DNA of 52,968 nucleotides from Mycobacterium persicum (GTDB lineage: Bacteria; Actinomycetota; Actinomycetes; Mycobacteriales; Mycobacteriaceae). This document shows, piece by piece, positions 8,710 to 16,114 of this stretch. Where the stretch lies: the NCBI RefSeq assembly GCF_002086675.1, contig NZ_MVIF01000029.1, positions 1 to 52,968 of the forward strand, read 5' to 3'. The translations under genes and the position numbers were made by a program. Each line of letters opens with the position of its first letter. Position 1 is the stretch's first letter. The notes beneath the pieces were generated by a model. The model searched no databases. It was not told the origin of the DNA and saw nothing but the letters and a program-made list of their open reading frames with translations.

Positions 8710-9357
8710 ATGCTGGGGCATCTCTACGATCGGGCGCTCGGCGGCGAGCAATGCTGGATCCGTCATGACGACGGTGAGTTGCGTTTGCTACCGACCCACC
8801 GTTGGTTGGGTGGCCGGTCAATCGAGCAGAGCCCCCGCTCCGACGAGGCCTTCGACGAGGCCGTCGCGCAGATGTGCAGCGGGCCGACCATCGAGCTGGG
8901 CTGTGGGCCCGGGCGCCTGGTGGCCCGGCTCGTGCAGCGGGGTATCCCAGCGCTGGGCATCGACCGATCCGCGACCGCTATTCGATTAGCCGGCTGCGGC
9001 GGCGCCCCGGCCATTCTCGGCGATGTGTTCGAGCCGCTGCCCGGCATGGGCTGCTGGCAGACGGTCCTGCTGGTCGACGGAAATGTCGGCCTCGGCGGGG
9101 ACCCGCTGCGGATCCTGGGAAGGGCCGCCGAATTGTTGTGCCACGGCGGGTGCTGCGTGGCCGAGTTTGACGCGCAGGCCATCGGTATCGTCGCACGCTG
9201 GGTTCGCCTAGAGTCAGCGCGGGAGGTCGGGCCGTGGTTTCGATGGGCATCGGTTGGCGTGGACAGCGCCGCCGCACTGGCCGCGCGGGTGGGTCTCACC
9301 CTCACCGGCGTGCGGCTGATCGGCGGGCGGGTGATCGCCACCCTGGCGGCCCGGTAA
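8710..9357 (+). CDS. Class I SAM-dependent methyltransferase
   Basis: A 215-residue protein with the SAM-binding motif TIELGCGPGRLVARLVQ and, after it, PALGIDRSATAI, the acidic-end-of-beta2 motif, followed by AILGDVFEPLPG and VLLVDGNVGLGGD. The ATG at 8710 (MLGHLYDRAL) is preferred because GAGGAG lies about 8 bases upstream; the open frame extends further but with composition unlike protein. Its 3' end overlaps the open frame of the sulfite-oxidase-like gene, so the two are probably one transcript. Substrate unknown. The 230 bases between it and lipW contain no other convincing gene. Confidence 0.8.
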   Translation: MLGHLYDRALGGEQCWIRHDDGELRLLPTHRWLGGRSIEQSPRSDEAFDEAVAQMCSGPTIELGCGPGRLVARLVQRGIPALGIDRSATAIRLAGCGGAPAILGDVFEPLPGMGCWQTVLLVDGNVGLGGDPLRILGRAAELLCHGGCCVAEFDAQAIGIVARWVRLESAREVGPWFRWASVGVDSAAALAARVGLTLTGVRLIGGRVIATLAAR

Positions 9358-10646
9358 GCGGTGCCGTCGGCTTTCCCGCCGGCCTGTGGCGCGCCCTGCA
9401 GCGTCATCCACCACCGGGTGCTCACCGGCTGAACCGCTTTCGGAGCCCGCTGCGCGGCCCGTGGCTGACCTCGGTGTTCGGACTGGTGCTGTTGGTGACG
9501 TTGCCGATCGTGGTCATCACCGGGCTGCTGTCCTATAGCGCCTATGCGCCGCAGTTCGGTCAGGCGATCCCGCGCGACGTCGGGTGGCTGCGGCTGCCCA
9601 CCTTCGCCTGGCCCACCCATCCGTCGTGGCTGTACCGGCTGACCCAGGGTGTCCACGTGGGGCTGGGTCTGCTGATCATCCCGGTGGTGTTGGCCAAGCT
9701 GTGGTCGGTGATCCCGAAACTGTTCGTCTGGCCGCCCGCGCGGTCGATCGCCCAGCTGCTGGAGCGGTTGTCGTTGCTGATGCTGGTCGGCGGGGTGCTG
9801 TTCGAGATCGTCACCGGCGTGCTCAACATCCAGTACGACTACATCTTCGGATTCAGCTTCTACACCGGGCACTACTTCGGGGCGTGGGTTTTCATCGCCG
9901 GCTTCCTGATGCATATCGCGCTGAAGATTCCGCGCATGATCACCGGGCTGCGGTCGCTGTCGATGCGAGAAGTGCTGCGCACCAACGTGACCGACACCCG
10001 GCCCGAACCACCGGATCCCGACGGGCTGGTGGCCGCCGACCCGGCGGAGCCGACAGTGAGCAGGCGCGGCGCCCTGGCCCTGGTGGGCTCCGGTGTGCTG
10101 CTAATCGCGGTGCTGACCGTCGGGCAGACCCTCGGCGGGCCGGCGCGCAGCGTGGCACTGCTCTTGCCGCGGGGACGAGGTCGAGATTTCCCGGTCAACA
10201 AGACCGCCGTAGCTGCCGGGATCACCCCCGAGAGCGTCGGCGATAACTGGCGCCTGGCGCTGCGCGGCGGTCCGGCGGAGGTGGTACTGGATCGCGCCGC
10301 CCTGGCCGGACTGCCGCAGCGCACCGCCAGGCTGCCGATCGCCTGCGTGGAAGGCTGGTCGACCGTGCAGACCTGGACGGGGGTCCGGCTGGCCGACCTG
10401 GCCCGAATGGCCGGGGTCCCGGCACCACGCTCGGCGCGAGTGGTATCGCTGCAGCGCGGCGGCGCATTCGGCACGGCGCGCCTGCAGGCCAACCAGATCA
10501 ACGATCCCGACGCGCTACTTGCACTGCGGGTCAACGGCGACGCCCTACCCCTTGACCACGGCTACCCGGCGCGCATCATCGTTCCCGCGCTACCGGGGGT
10601 GCACAACACCAAATGGGTCACCGCCATCGAATTCGAGCCGAGCTGA
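9234..10646 (+). CDS. Membrane-anchored molybdopterin (sulfite-oxidase-like) oxidoreductase, Rv0218 type
   Basis: From about residue 78 there are four hydrophobic segments with a b-type-cytochrome look (WLTSVFGLVLLVTLPIVVIT, then segments near 140, 180 and 215 with several histidines), a linker, a fifth segment after SRRGALALVG, and a C-terminal molybdopterin domain of the sulfite-oxidase fold. The latter contains RDFPVNKTA, ACVEGWSTVQTWTGV with the presumed Mo-ligand cysteine at about 371, and DHGYPARIIVPALPGVHNTK. It likely passes electrons between a periplasmic Mo centre and membrane haem. The start is uncertain: the only in-frame GTG/ATG (9234, 9243) lie inside the methyltransferase gene, and the first roughly 50 residues are implausible Arg/Gly/His-rich sequence. 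A CTG start near 9390 is possible. Confidence 0.75.
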   Translation: MVSMGIGWRGQRRRTGRAGGSHPHRRAADRRAGDRHPGGPVSGAVGFPAGLWRALQRHPPPGAHRLNRFRSPLRGPWLTSVFGLVLLVTLPIVVITGLLSYSAYAPQFGQAIPRDVGWLRLPTFAWPTHPSWLYRLTQGVHVGLGLLIIPVVLAKLWSVIPKLFVWPPARSIAQLLERLSLLMLVGGVLFEIVTGVLNIQYDYIFGFSFYTGHYFGAWVFIAGFLMHIALKIPRMITGLRSLSMREVLRTNVTDTRPEPPDPDGLVAADPAEPTVSRRGALALVGSGVLLIAVLTVGQTLGGPARSVALLLPRGRGRDFPVNKTAVAAGITPESVGDNWRLALRGGPAEVVLDRAALAGLPQRTARLPIACVEGWSTVQTWTGVRLADLARMAGVPAPRSARVVSLQRGGAFGTARLQANQINDPDALLALRVNGDALPLDHGYPARIIVPALPGVHNTKWVTAIEFEPS

Positions 10647-10647
10647 A

Positions 10648-11187
10648 ATGCTCAGAGCGACAAAGCGGTTTGCCCACTACTACGGCGCTCATCCACTACA
10701 CCTGCTGACGATGCTGTCCGGCTTCGCGCTGCTCGGCTACCTCCTGGCCACCTTCAAGCCCACCACGCTGTGGAACCCCGGCACCTGGTGGCAGTCGATC
10801 GCGGTCTGGCTCGCCGCCGCCGTGATCGCCCACGACCTGCTGCTCTTCCCGCTCTACGCGCTGGCCGACCGCGTCCTGGCGGCCCCTGGGCGCCGGCCGA
10901 GCCGCTCTCAGCCAGAAATCCCAGAGATCAGCGCGCACAACCACATTCGCATCCCGGCGCTGGGAGCCGGGCTGACCCTGCTGATCTTTTTGCCCGGCAT
11001 CATCGAACAGGGCGCACCGACCTACCTGGCGGCGACCGGACAGACTCAGCAGCCGTTTCTGGGCAGATGGCTGCTGCTGACCGCGGCGATGTTCGCCGTC
11101 AGCGCCGTCGTTTACGCTGCCCGGCGCGCCGTTGGGCAGCGCAAACGACGGCAGCCCACAGCGCCGCAGCGAACCACCGCAATGTGA
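10648..11187 (+). CDS. Conserved membrane protein, Rv0219 type
   Basis: A 179-residue protein with about four hydrophobic segments: LLTMLSGFALLGYLLATF, SIAVWLAAAVIAHDLLLFPL, ALGAGLTLLIFLPGIIEQG and LLLTAAMFAVSAVVYAA, and a basic C-terminus. Size and position match Rv0219 (about 182 residues). The ATG at 10648 comes one base after the TGA of the molybdopterin oxidoreductase, indicating translational coupling, and suggests this is an accessory membrane subunit of that enzyme. The repeated pattern of a His in hydrophobic context (HYYGAHPLHLL; AHDLL) could ligate haem, but that is inference. Confidence 0.8.
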   Translation: MLRATKRFAHYYGAHPLHLLTMLSGFALLGYLLATFKPTTLWNPGTWWQSIAVWLAAAVIAHDLLLFPLYALADRVLAAPGRRPSRSQPEIPEISAHNHIRIPALGAGLTLLIFLPGIIEQGAPTYLAATGQTQQPFLGRWLLLTAAMFAVSAVVYAARRAVGQRKRRQPTAPQRTTAM

Positions 11188-11225
11188 TCGTGGTTAGCGC
11201 GAACCCTGCGGGGTACGCTCCCTCC

Positions 11226-12428
11226 ATGACGGCGAGCGGCCCGACAATGATGTCCCAGGTCAAGTGGTTGCTGCGGGCCCGTCCGGGCGACTATCTGCTG
11301 GCATTGAGCGTCGCCGGAGCTTCGCTCCCGGTGGTCGGCAAGCACCTCGAGCCGCTGGGCAGTGTCACCGCAATGAGCGTCTGGGGTGCCCGGCATGCAC
11401 CGGAATTCGTGTCCACCAGGGCCAAGGACTGGCTCACCCCGGGAACCAGCGGCCTGCGCCGTCGCGACCGCGCCAGCACGAACGAGGTTTCGGCCGCGGC
11501 GCTGCGCGGCATCGTGGCGGCCGCCGACCTGGACCTCGAATGGCCGGCGCCGCAGCGCACCCCGCCGGTCTGCGAAGTCCTGCGGCACCGCCGCTACCTG
11601 CACCGCCGTGGCGTCCATTACGGCGACAGCCCGGCGCAGTTGCTCGACGTGTGGCGCCGCAAAGAGCTGCCCACCCATCCCGCGCCGGTGCTGCTGTTCG
11701 TCCCGGGCGGCGCCTGGATACACGGCAGCCGCACCATTCAGGGGTATGCGCTGCTGTCGCGGATGGCCGAGCAGGGCTGGGTGTGCCTGTCGATCGACTA
11801 CCGGGTCGCACCGCACCACCGCTGGCCGCGCCACATCCAAGACGTCAAGGCCGCCATCGCCTGGGCGCGGGCCAACGTCGACAAATTCGGCGGCGACCGG
11901 GACTTCATCGCGATAGCCGGCTGCTCGGCCGGCGGCCACCTGTCCGCATTGGCCGGGCTCACCGCCAACGACCCCGGCTACCAGGGCGAGTTACCGGAGG
12001 GCTCCGACACCTCCGTCGACGCCGCGGTCGGGATCTACGGTCGCTACGACTGGCAGGACCGCTCCACCCCGGAGCGGGTGCGGTTCGTCGACTTCTTGGA
12101 GCGGGTCGTGGTCAAACGCAGGATCGCCCGCCACCCGCACGTATACCGGGATGCCTCGCCGATAGCCCGGGTGCACACCAATGCGCCGCCGTTCCTGGTC
12201 ATTCACGGCAGCCGCGACGGGGTCATCCCGGTGGCGCAGGCACGCAGCTTCGTCGAGCGGCTACGTGCGGCGTCGCGGTCGCTGGTGGCCTACGTGGAGT
12301 TGCCCGGCGCCGGCCACGGCTTCGACCTGCTCGACGGCGCTCGCACCGGCCCGACCACCCACGCGATCTCGCTGTTCCTCAACCACGTTCACCGCACCCG
12401 GAATCAGTTCGCAAAAGAGGTCATCTAG
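11226..12428 (+). CDS. lipC: Esterase LipC
   Basis: A 400-residue carboxylesterase of the hormone-sensitive-lipase group, matching LipC (Rv0220, about 403 residues). The hydrolase core starts near 155: LLFVPGGAWIHGSR, where PGGAW replaces the usual HGGGW oxyanion motif, then IDYRVAPHHRWP. The nucleophile is S234 in AGCSAGGHLS, the acid is in HGSRDGVIP and the base in GAGHGFDLL. The first 150 residues are an extra domain. The ATG at 11226 fits the known protein; the open frame upstream runs through the Rv0219 gene in another frame. In M. tuberculosis LipC is an envelope-associated ester hydrolase (family knowledge). Followed closely by the wax-ester synthase. Confidence 0.9.
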   Translation: MTASGPTMMSQVKWLLRARPGDYLLALSVAGASLPVVGKHLEPLGSVTAMSVWGARHAPEFVSTRAKDWLTPGTSGLRRRDRASTNEVSAAALRGIVAAADLDLEWPAPQRTPPVCEVLRHRRYLHRRGVHYGDSPAQLLDVWRRKELPTHPAPVLLFVPGGAWIHGSRTIQGYALLSRMAEQGWVCLSIDYRVAPHHRWPRHIQDVKAAIAWARANVDKFGGDRDFIAIAGCSAGGHLSALAGLTANDPGYQGELPEGSDTSVDAAVGIYGRYDWQDRSTPERVRFVDFLERVVVKRRIARHPHVYRDASPIARVHTNAPPFLVIHGSRDGVIPVAQARSFVERLRAASRSLVAYVELPGAGHGFDLLDGARTGPTTHAISLFLNHVHRTRNQFAKEVI

Positions 12429-12480
12429 GCACCGGCCGATTGCGCCGGTTGTAAAGTCGCGCTATGACCAGGGGGCTGCG

Positions 12481-13890
12481 GTGAAACGGCTCAGCGGCTG
12501 GGACGCGGTACTGCTCTACAGCGAGACACCGAATGTGCACATGCACACCATCAAGGTCGCGGTGATCGAGCTGGACCCGGACAGCCGCCAGTTCGGTATC
12601 GACGCGTTTCGCGAGGTCATCGGCGGGCGCATGGGCAAGCTGGAGCCGTTGGGCTATCAACTTATCGACGTCCCGCTCAAGTTCCACCATCCGATGTGGC
12701 GTGAGCACTGCGAGGTTGATCTCAACTACCACATCCGGCCCTGGAGGCTGCCGGCGCCGGGCGGCCGGCGCGAACTGGACGAGGCGATCGGCCAGATCGC
12801 CAGCACCGCGCTGGACCGCAAATACCCGCTGTGGGAGATGTATTTCGTTGAGGGCCTTGCCAATCACCGGGTGGCGGTGGTCGCCAAGATTCACCACGCG
12901 CTGGCCGACGGCGTCGCGTCGGCCAACCTGATGGCACGCGGCATGGATCTGCTGCCGGGGCCGGAAGGCAACCCGTACGTGTCGGACCCGGCCCCCGGCA
13001 AGGCGGAACTGATGACTTCGGCGTTCGTCGACCACCTGCGCCACCTGGGGCGGGTCCCCGCGACAATGCGCTACACCGCGCAGGGTCTGGCCCGGGTGCG
13101 GCGCAGCGCGCGCAAGCTCTCTCCCGAATTGACCCGGCCGTTCACCCCGCCGCCGACCTTCATGAACCACAAGATCACCCCGGAGCGCAGGTTTGCCACC
13201 GCCACCCTGGCGCTGGTCGACGTGAAGGAGACGGGGAAAAAGCTCGGGGCGACCATCAACGACATGGTGCTGGCCATGTCCACCGGAGCGCTGCGCAGCC
13301 TGCTGCTGCGCTACGACGGCACGGCCGAACCGTTGCTGGCCTCCGTACCGGTGAGCTATGACTTCTCACCGGAGCGGATCTCGGGCAACCACTTCAGCGG
13401 CATGCTGGTGGCGCTGCCGACCGACTGCGACGACCCGCTGGAACGGGTGCAGGGCTGTCGCGAGAACGCGTTGTCCGCCAAGGAAAGTCACCAGCTGCTG
13501 GGACCGGAACTGATCAGCCGCTGGGCGGCCTACTTTCCACCGGCCGGGGCCGAGGCGATGTTTCGGTGGATGTCCGGCCGTGACGGGCAGAACAAGATCC
13601 TCAACCTGAACATCTCGAACGTTCCCGGGCCGCGGGAACGCGGCCGGGTGGGCGGTGCACAGGTGACCGAGATCTATTCGGTGGGGCCGCTGACCGCGGG
13701 TAGCGGCCTGAACATCACCGTGTGGAGCTATGTCGACCAGCTCAACATCTCGGTGCTCACCGACGGCGCCACGCTCAAAGATCCGCACGAGGTCACCGAG
13801 GCCATGATCGCCGATTTCATCGAGATACGAAGGGCCGCTGGCCTTTCCGAACAGTTGACGGTCGTCGAGCTGGCGCTCGCGCAGGCGTGA
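12481..13890 (+). CDS. Wax ester synthase / diacylglycerol acyltransferase (Rv0221 type)
   Basis: A 469-residue WS/DGAT, identical in length to Rv0221 as I recall it. It transfers a fatty acyl group from acyl-CoA to a long-chain alcohol or diacylglycerol. The catalytic HHxxxDG motif is intact at residues 138-144 (HHALADG). The second half has NDMVLAMSTGALR and NISNVPGPRE, both diagnostic of the bacterial family. GTG at 12481 is chosen: AGGGGG lies about 8 bases upstream and the frame reads straight into KRLSGWDA, the usual family N-terminus. Located between lipC and echA1, so the row pairs ester formation with ester hydrolysis. Confidence 0.92.
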   Translation: MKRLSGWDAVLLYSETPNVHMHTIKVAVIELDPDSRQFGIDAFREVIGGRMGKLEPLGYQLIDVPLKFHHPMWREHCEVDLNYHIRPWRLPAPGGRRELDEAIGQIASTALDRKYPLWEMYFVEGLANHRVAVVAKIHHALADGVASANLMARGMDLLPGPEGNPYVSDPAPGKAELMTSAFVDHLRHLGRVPATMRYTAQGLARVRRSARKLSPELTRPFTPPPTFMNHKITPERRFATATLALVDVKETGKKLGATINDMVLAMSTGALRSLLLRYDGTAEPLLASVPVSYDFSPERISGNHFSGMLVALPTDCDDPLERVQGCRENALSAKESHQLLGPELISRWAAYFPPAGAEAMFRWMSGRDGQNKILNLNISNVPGPRERGRVGGAQVTEIYSVGPLTAGSGLNITVWSYVDQLNISVLTDGATLKDPHEVTEAMIADFIEIRRAAGLSEQLTVVELALAQA

Positions 13891-13933
13891 TCGGCCACCG
13901 CATGATCTACATCAGAAGGAGTTGCGAACCACT

Positions 13934-14716
13934 GTGAGCGAAGAAGCCGGCACCACCGAACCCGAAGTCCTTGTCGAACAGCGCGATCGGATCCTGATCA
14001 TCACGATCAACCGGCCCAAGGCCAAAAACGCGGTCAACGCCGCGGTCAGCCGGGGCCTGGCCGACGCGATGGATCGCCTCGATTCCGATGCCGGTCTTTC
14101 GGTGGGCATCCTGACCGGCGCGGGCGGTTCGTTCTGCGCCGGAATGGATCTCAAGGCCTTCGCTCGCGGCGAGAACGTGGTCGTCGAAGGCCGCGGCCTG
14201 GGCTTCACCGAACGTCCACCCGCCAAGCCGCTCATCGCGGCGGTGGAAGGCTACGCGTTGGCCGGCGGCACCGAGTTGGCATTGGCCACCGATCTGATTG
14301 TGGCAGCCCGGGATTCGGCATTCGGCATTCCGGAGGTCAAACGTGGCCTGGTCGCCGGCGGTGGGGGACTGCTGCGGCTGCCAGAGCGCATTCCGTACGC
14401 GATCGCCATGGAGCTGGCGCTCACCGGTGACAACCTGCCCGCCGAACGCGCCCACGAGCTGGGTCTGGTCAACATCCTGGCCGAGCCGGGCAAGGCGCTC
14501 GAGGCAGCTATTGCGCTGGCCGAAAAGATCACCGCCAACGGGCCGCTGGCGGTGGCCGCCACCAAGCGAATCATCACCGAATCACGTGGCTGGAGCCTGG
14601 AAAACCGGTTCGCCGAGCAGCTGAAAATCTTCGGTCCGGTGTTCATGTCCAACGACGCCAGGGAAGGCGCGATCGCGTTCGCCGAGAAGCGACCGCCGCG
14701 CTGGACCGGCACGTGA
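13934..14716 (+). CDS. echA1: Enoyl-CoA hydratase EchA1
   Basis: A 260-residue crotonase (Rv0222 is about 262). Signatures: NRPKAKNAVN, GGSFCAGMDLKAF (oxyanion hole), and both glutamates of the hydratase pair, E114 in LAGGTELALATD and E134 in GIPEVKRGL. An AAGGAG sits at 13916-13921. TTG at 13922 directly abuts it and is too close, so GTG 13934, 12 bases away, is taken as the start. Ends just before a long hairpin that separates it from the convergent TetR gene. Confidence 0.9.
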   Translation: MSEEAGTTEPEVLVEQRDRILIITINRPKAKNAVNAAVSRGLADAMDRLDSDAGLSVGILTGAGGSFCAGMDLKAFARGENVVVEGRGLGFTERPPAKPLIAAVEGYALAGGTELALATDLIVAARDSAFGIPEVKRGLVAGGGGLLRLPERIPYAIAMELALTGDNLPAERAHELGLVNILAEPGKALEAAIALAEKITANGPLAVAATKRIITESRGWSLENRFAEQLKIFGPVFMSNDAREGAIAFAEKRPPRWTGT

Positions 14717-14718
14717 GG

Positions 14719-14783
14719 CCGCGAGCAGACGTAAAATCGCCCGACACGCTCGGCGTGTCGGGCGATTTTGCGTCTGCTCGCGG
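14719..14783. terminator. Long perfect hairpin, bidirectional terminator / palindromic repeat
   Basis: Two 31-base arms (14719-14749 and 14753-14783) pair with a single G-T wobble around a 3-base loop. It fills the space between convergent echA1 and the TetR gene, 3 bases after one stop and 4 before the other. The outer arm GCGAGCAGACG and inner AATCGC recur in the hairpin at 32447-32506. Confidence 0.85.
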
Positions 14784-14786
14784 TAG

Positions 14787-15386
14787 TTACGGGGCCTCAG
14801 CGGTCAGGTAGCGTTGCACGGTCGGTCCCAGCCAGGCGACCAGTTCGTCGATGCCGCTCGACGCGATCGGTTCGATCTTCAGCTGGTAGCGCGCGAACGC
14901 CAACCCCGCCAGATGACTGGCCACCAGTTCGGCCCGTAACTGCGCATCGGCGACTCCGAACTCGGCCGTGAGCCGTTCGGCGATCGGGCCGGCGAGGCTG
15001 TCGTGCAAGATCTTTCGCGCCTGCGGCTGGATCGCGGCCGAACGCCACAGCGTCAGCAGCGGCTCGAACTTCGCACCTTCGTCCCAGTGCTCCAGGAAAC
15101 GGCGCACCAGCCGCGGCCCAATCTCATCGATCCCCTCGTCCAGCAGCGTGGCCAGCTGATGCAGCGGGTGCTCGGGACCGGTCAGCGCCGACGCGGTGAA
15201 CAGCCCCTCCTTGCTGTCGAAGAAGTAATAGACCATCGCGACGTCCACGCCGGCGTCGCCGGCGATCGCCCGGACGGTGGCCCGCTCATAGCCGTCGCGC
15301 ATGAAACGTTCGCGGGCGGCAGCAATGATGCGCTGCTTGTTCTGTTGGCCGGTGCGCCACCGGCCGCTGCGCCGGGCTTCTGTCAT
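14787..15386 (-). CDS. TetR-family repressor, probably controls divergent methyltransferase
   Basis: A 199-residue regulator. The helix-turn-helix domain covers about residues 15-62: RIIAAARERFMRDGYERATV, then AIAGDAGVDVAMVYYFFDSK (recognition helix) and KEGLFTASA. The C-terminal ligand domain is of the common mycobacterial type. The ATG at 15386 begins MTEARRSGRW; the frame runs further upstream but across the divergent gene and its promoter. The 79-base region shared with the ICMT-like gene holds two TCAAC-N4-GTTGA-type sites, so auto-repression and control of the neighbour are likely. Confidence 0.88.
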   Translation of the reverse strand: MTEARRSGRWRTGQQNKQRIIAAARERFMRDGYERATVRAIAGDAGVDVAMVYYFFDSKEGLFTASALTGPEHPLHQLATLLDEGIDEIGPRLVRRFLEHWDEGAKFEPLLTLWRSAAIQPQARKILHDSLAGPIAERLTAEFGVADAQLRAELVASHLAGLAFARYQLKIEPIASSGIDELVAWLGPTVQRYLTAEAP

Positions 15387-15400
15387 GCCGCAAGCATACT

Positions 15401-15414
15401 TCAACACCCGTTGA
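15401..15414. promoter_or_regulatory. Operator 1, TCAAC-N4-GTTGA
   Basis: Perfect 5-4-5 dyad TCAACACCCGTTGA, preceded by ATACT, 15 bases upstream of the TetR start. The flanks continue into a larger inverted arrangement with operator 2: ATACTTCAAC-N3-CGTT here and its exact complement AACG-N3-GTTGAAGTAT at the other end. Confidence 0.65.
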
Positions 15415-15445
15415 TGATCGTGAGCTCGCGGCGTACGCTCATTCT

Positions 15446-15459
15446 TGAACGGAGGTTGA
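15446..15459. promoter_or_regulatory. Operator 2, overlapping the ribosome-binding site
   Basis: TGAACGGAGGTTGA is the same dyad with one mismatch, in opposite orientation to operator 1. It contains the GGAGG ribosome-binding site of the ICMT-like gene and lies just after a possible -10 box TACGCT (15434-15439). Repressor bound here would block the start of transcription of the methyltransferase gene. Confidence 0.6.
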
Positions 15460-15465
15460 AGTATC

Positions 15466-15993
15466 ATGACGACGACGCGCGACAGAAGACTCTGGTGGCG
15501 GCACCTGATCTCGTTCCTGATCGCTCCGGTGACCATGACCCTGGTGATACCGGCGCTGATCATGGTCACAACGGGGGTACGGGCGCCGGATCTCCATTCG
15601 CCGGTGGCAGCGGGGCTGGCCACGGTCGGTGTCCTGTTGATCGCCGTCGGCATCGGACTGTTGATCTGGACGGTGGCGCTGTTCGACCGGGTGGGCCACG
15701 GCACCCTCGGGGTGGGCAGCACGCTCGGGGAACCGGTAAAGCTGGTGGTGCGGGGCCCGTATCGACATGTGCGCAACCCGATGATCAGCGGCGTGCTGTG
15801 CATCCTGCTCGGTGAGGCGGCGCTGACCGCGTCGGGCTGGTTGCTGCTGTGGTTTGCCACCTTCTGGGCGGTCCAGCTGGTCACCATCCGATTCTGGGAA
15901 GAGCCGCATCTGCGACAGCGCTACGGCGCCGAATACGTCGAGTACCGCCGCAACGTTCCCGGTTGGATTCCGCGAATCTCGGCCTGGCGCTAG
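15466..15993 (+). CDS. ICMT/PEMT-like membrane methyltransferase
   Basis: A 175-residue integral membrane protein with four or five hydrophobic segments (HLISFLIAPVTMTLVIPAL, then VAAGLATVGVLLIAVGIGLL, and a pair near 115-145). The diagnostic family motifs are RGPYRHVRNPMISG (SAM/substrate site) and WEEPHLRQRYGAEYVEYRR followed by VPGWIPR, typical of isoprenylcysteine/phospholipid methyltransferases. Bacterial members methylate lipids or unknown small molecules. GGAGG is 10 bases upstream of the ATG. Divergent from and probably repressed by the TetR protein. Confidence 0.85.
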   Translation: MTTTRDRRLWWRHLISFLIAPVTMTLVIPALIMVTTGVRAPDLHSPVAAGLATVGVLLIAVGIGLLIWTVALFDRVGHGTLGVGSTLGEPVKLVVRGPYRHVRNPMISGVLCILLGEAALTASGWLLLWFATFWAVQLVTIRFWEEPHLRQRYGAEYVEYRRNVPGWIPRISAWR

Positions 15994-16114
15994 GCCTTTC
16001 ACAAGCCCGCGACCTGGTTTGCGTGGTCGCTGCCGGTGTCCTGGAACCCCGACATTCATGGGTTACACTGAAAGCTAGATGTGTAAAGGTCGGGGGATCG
16101 GAGAAGGGTCACCG

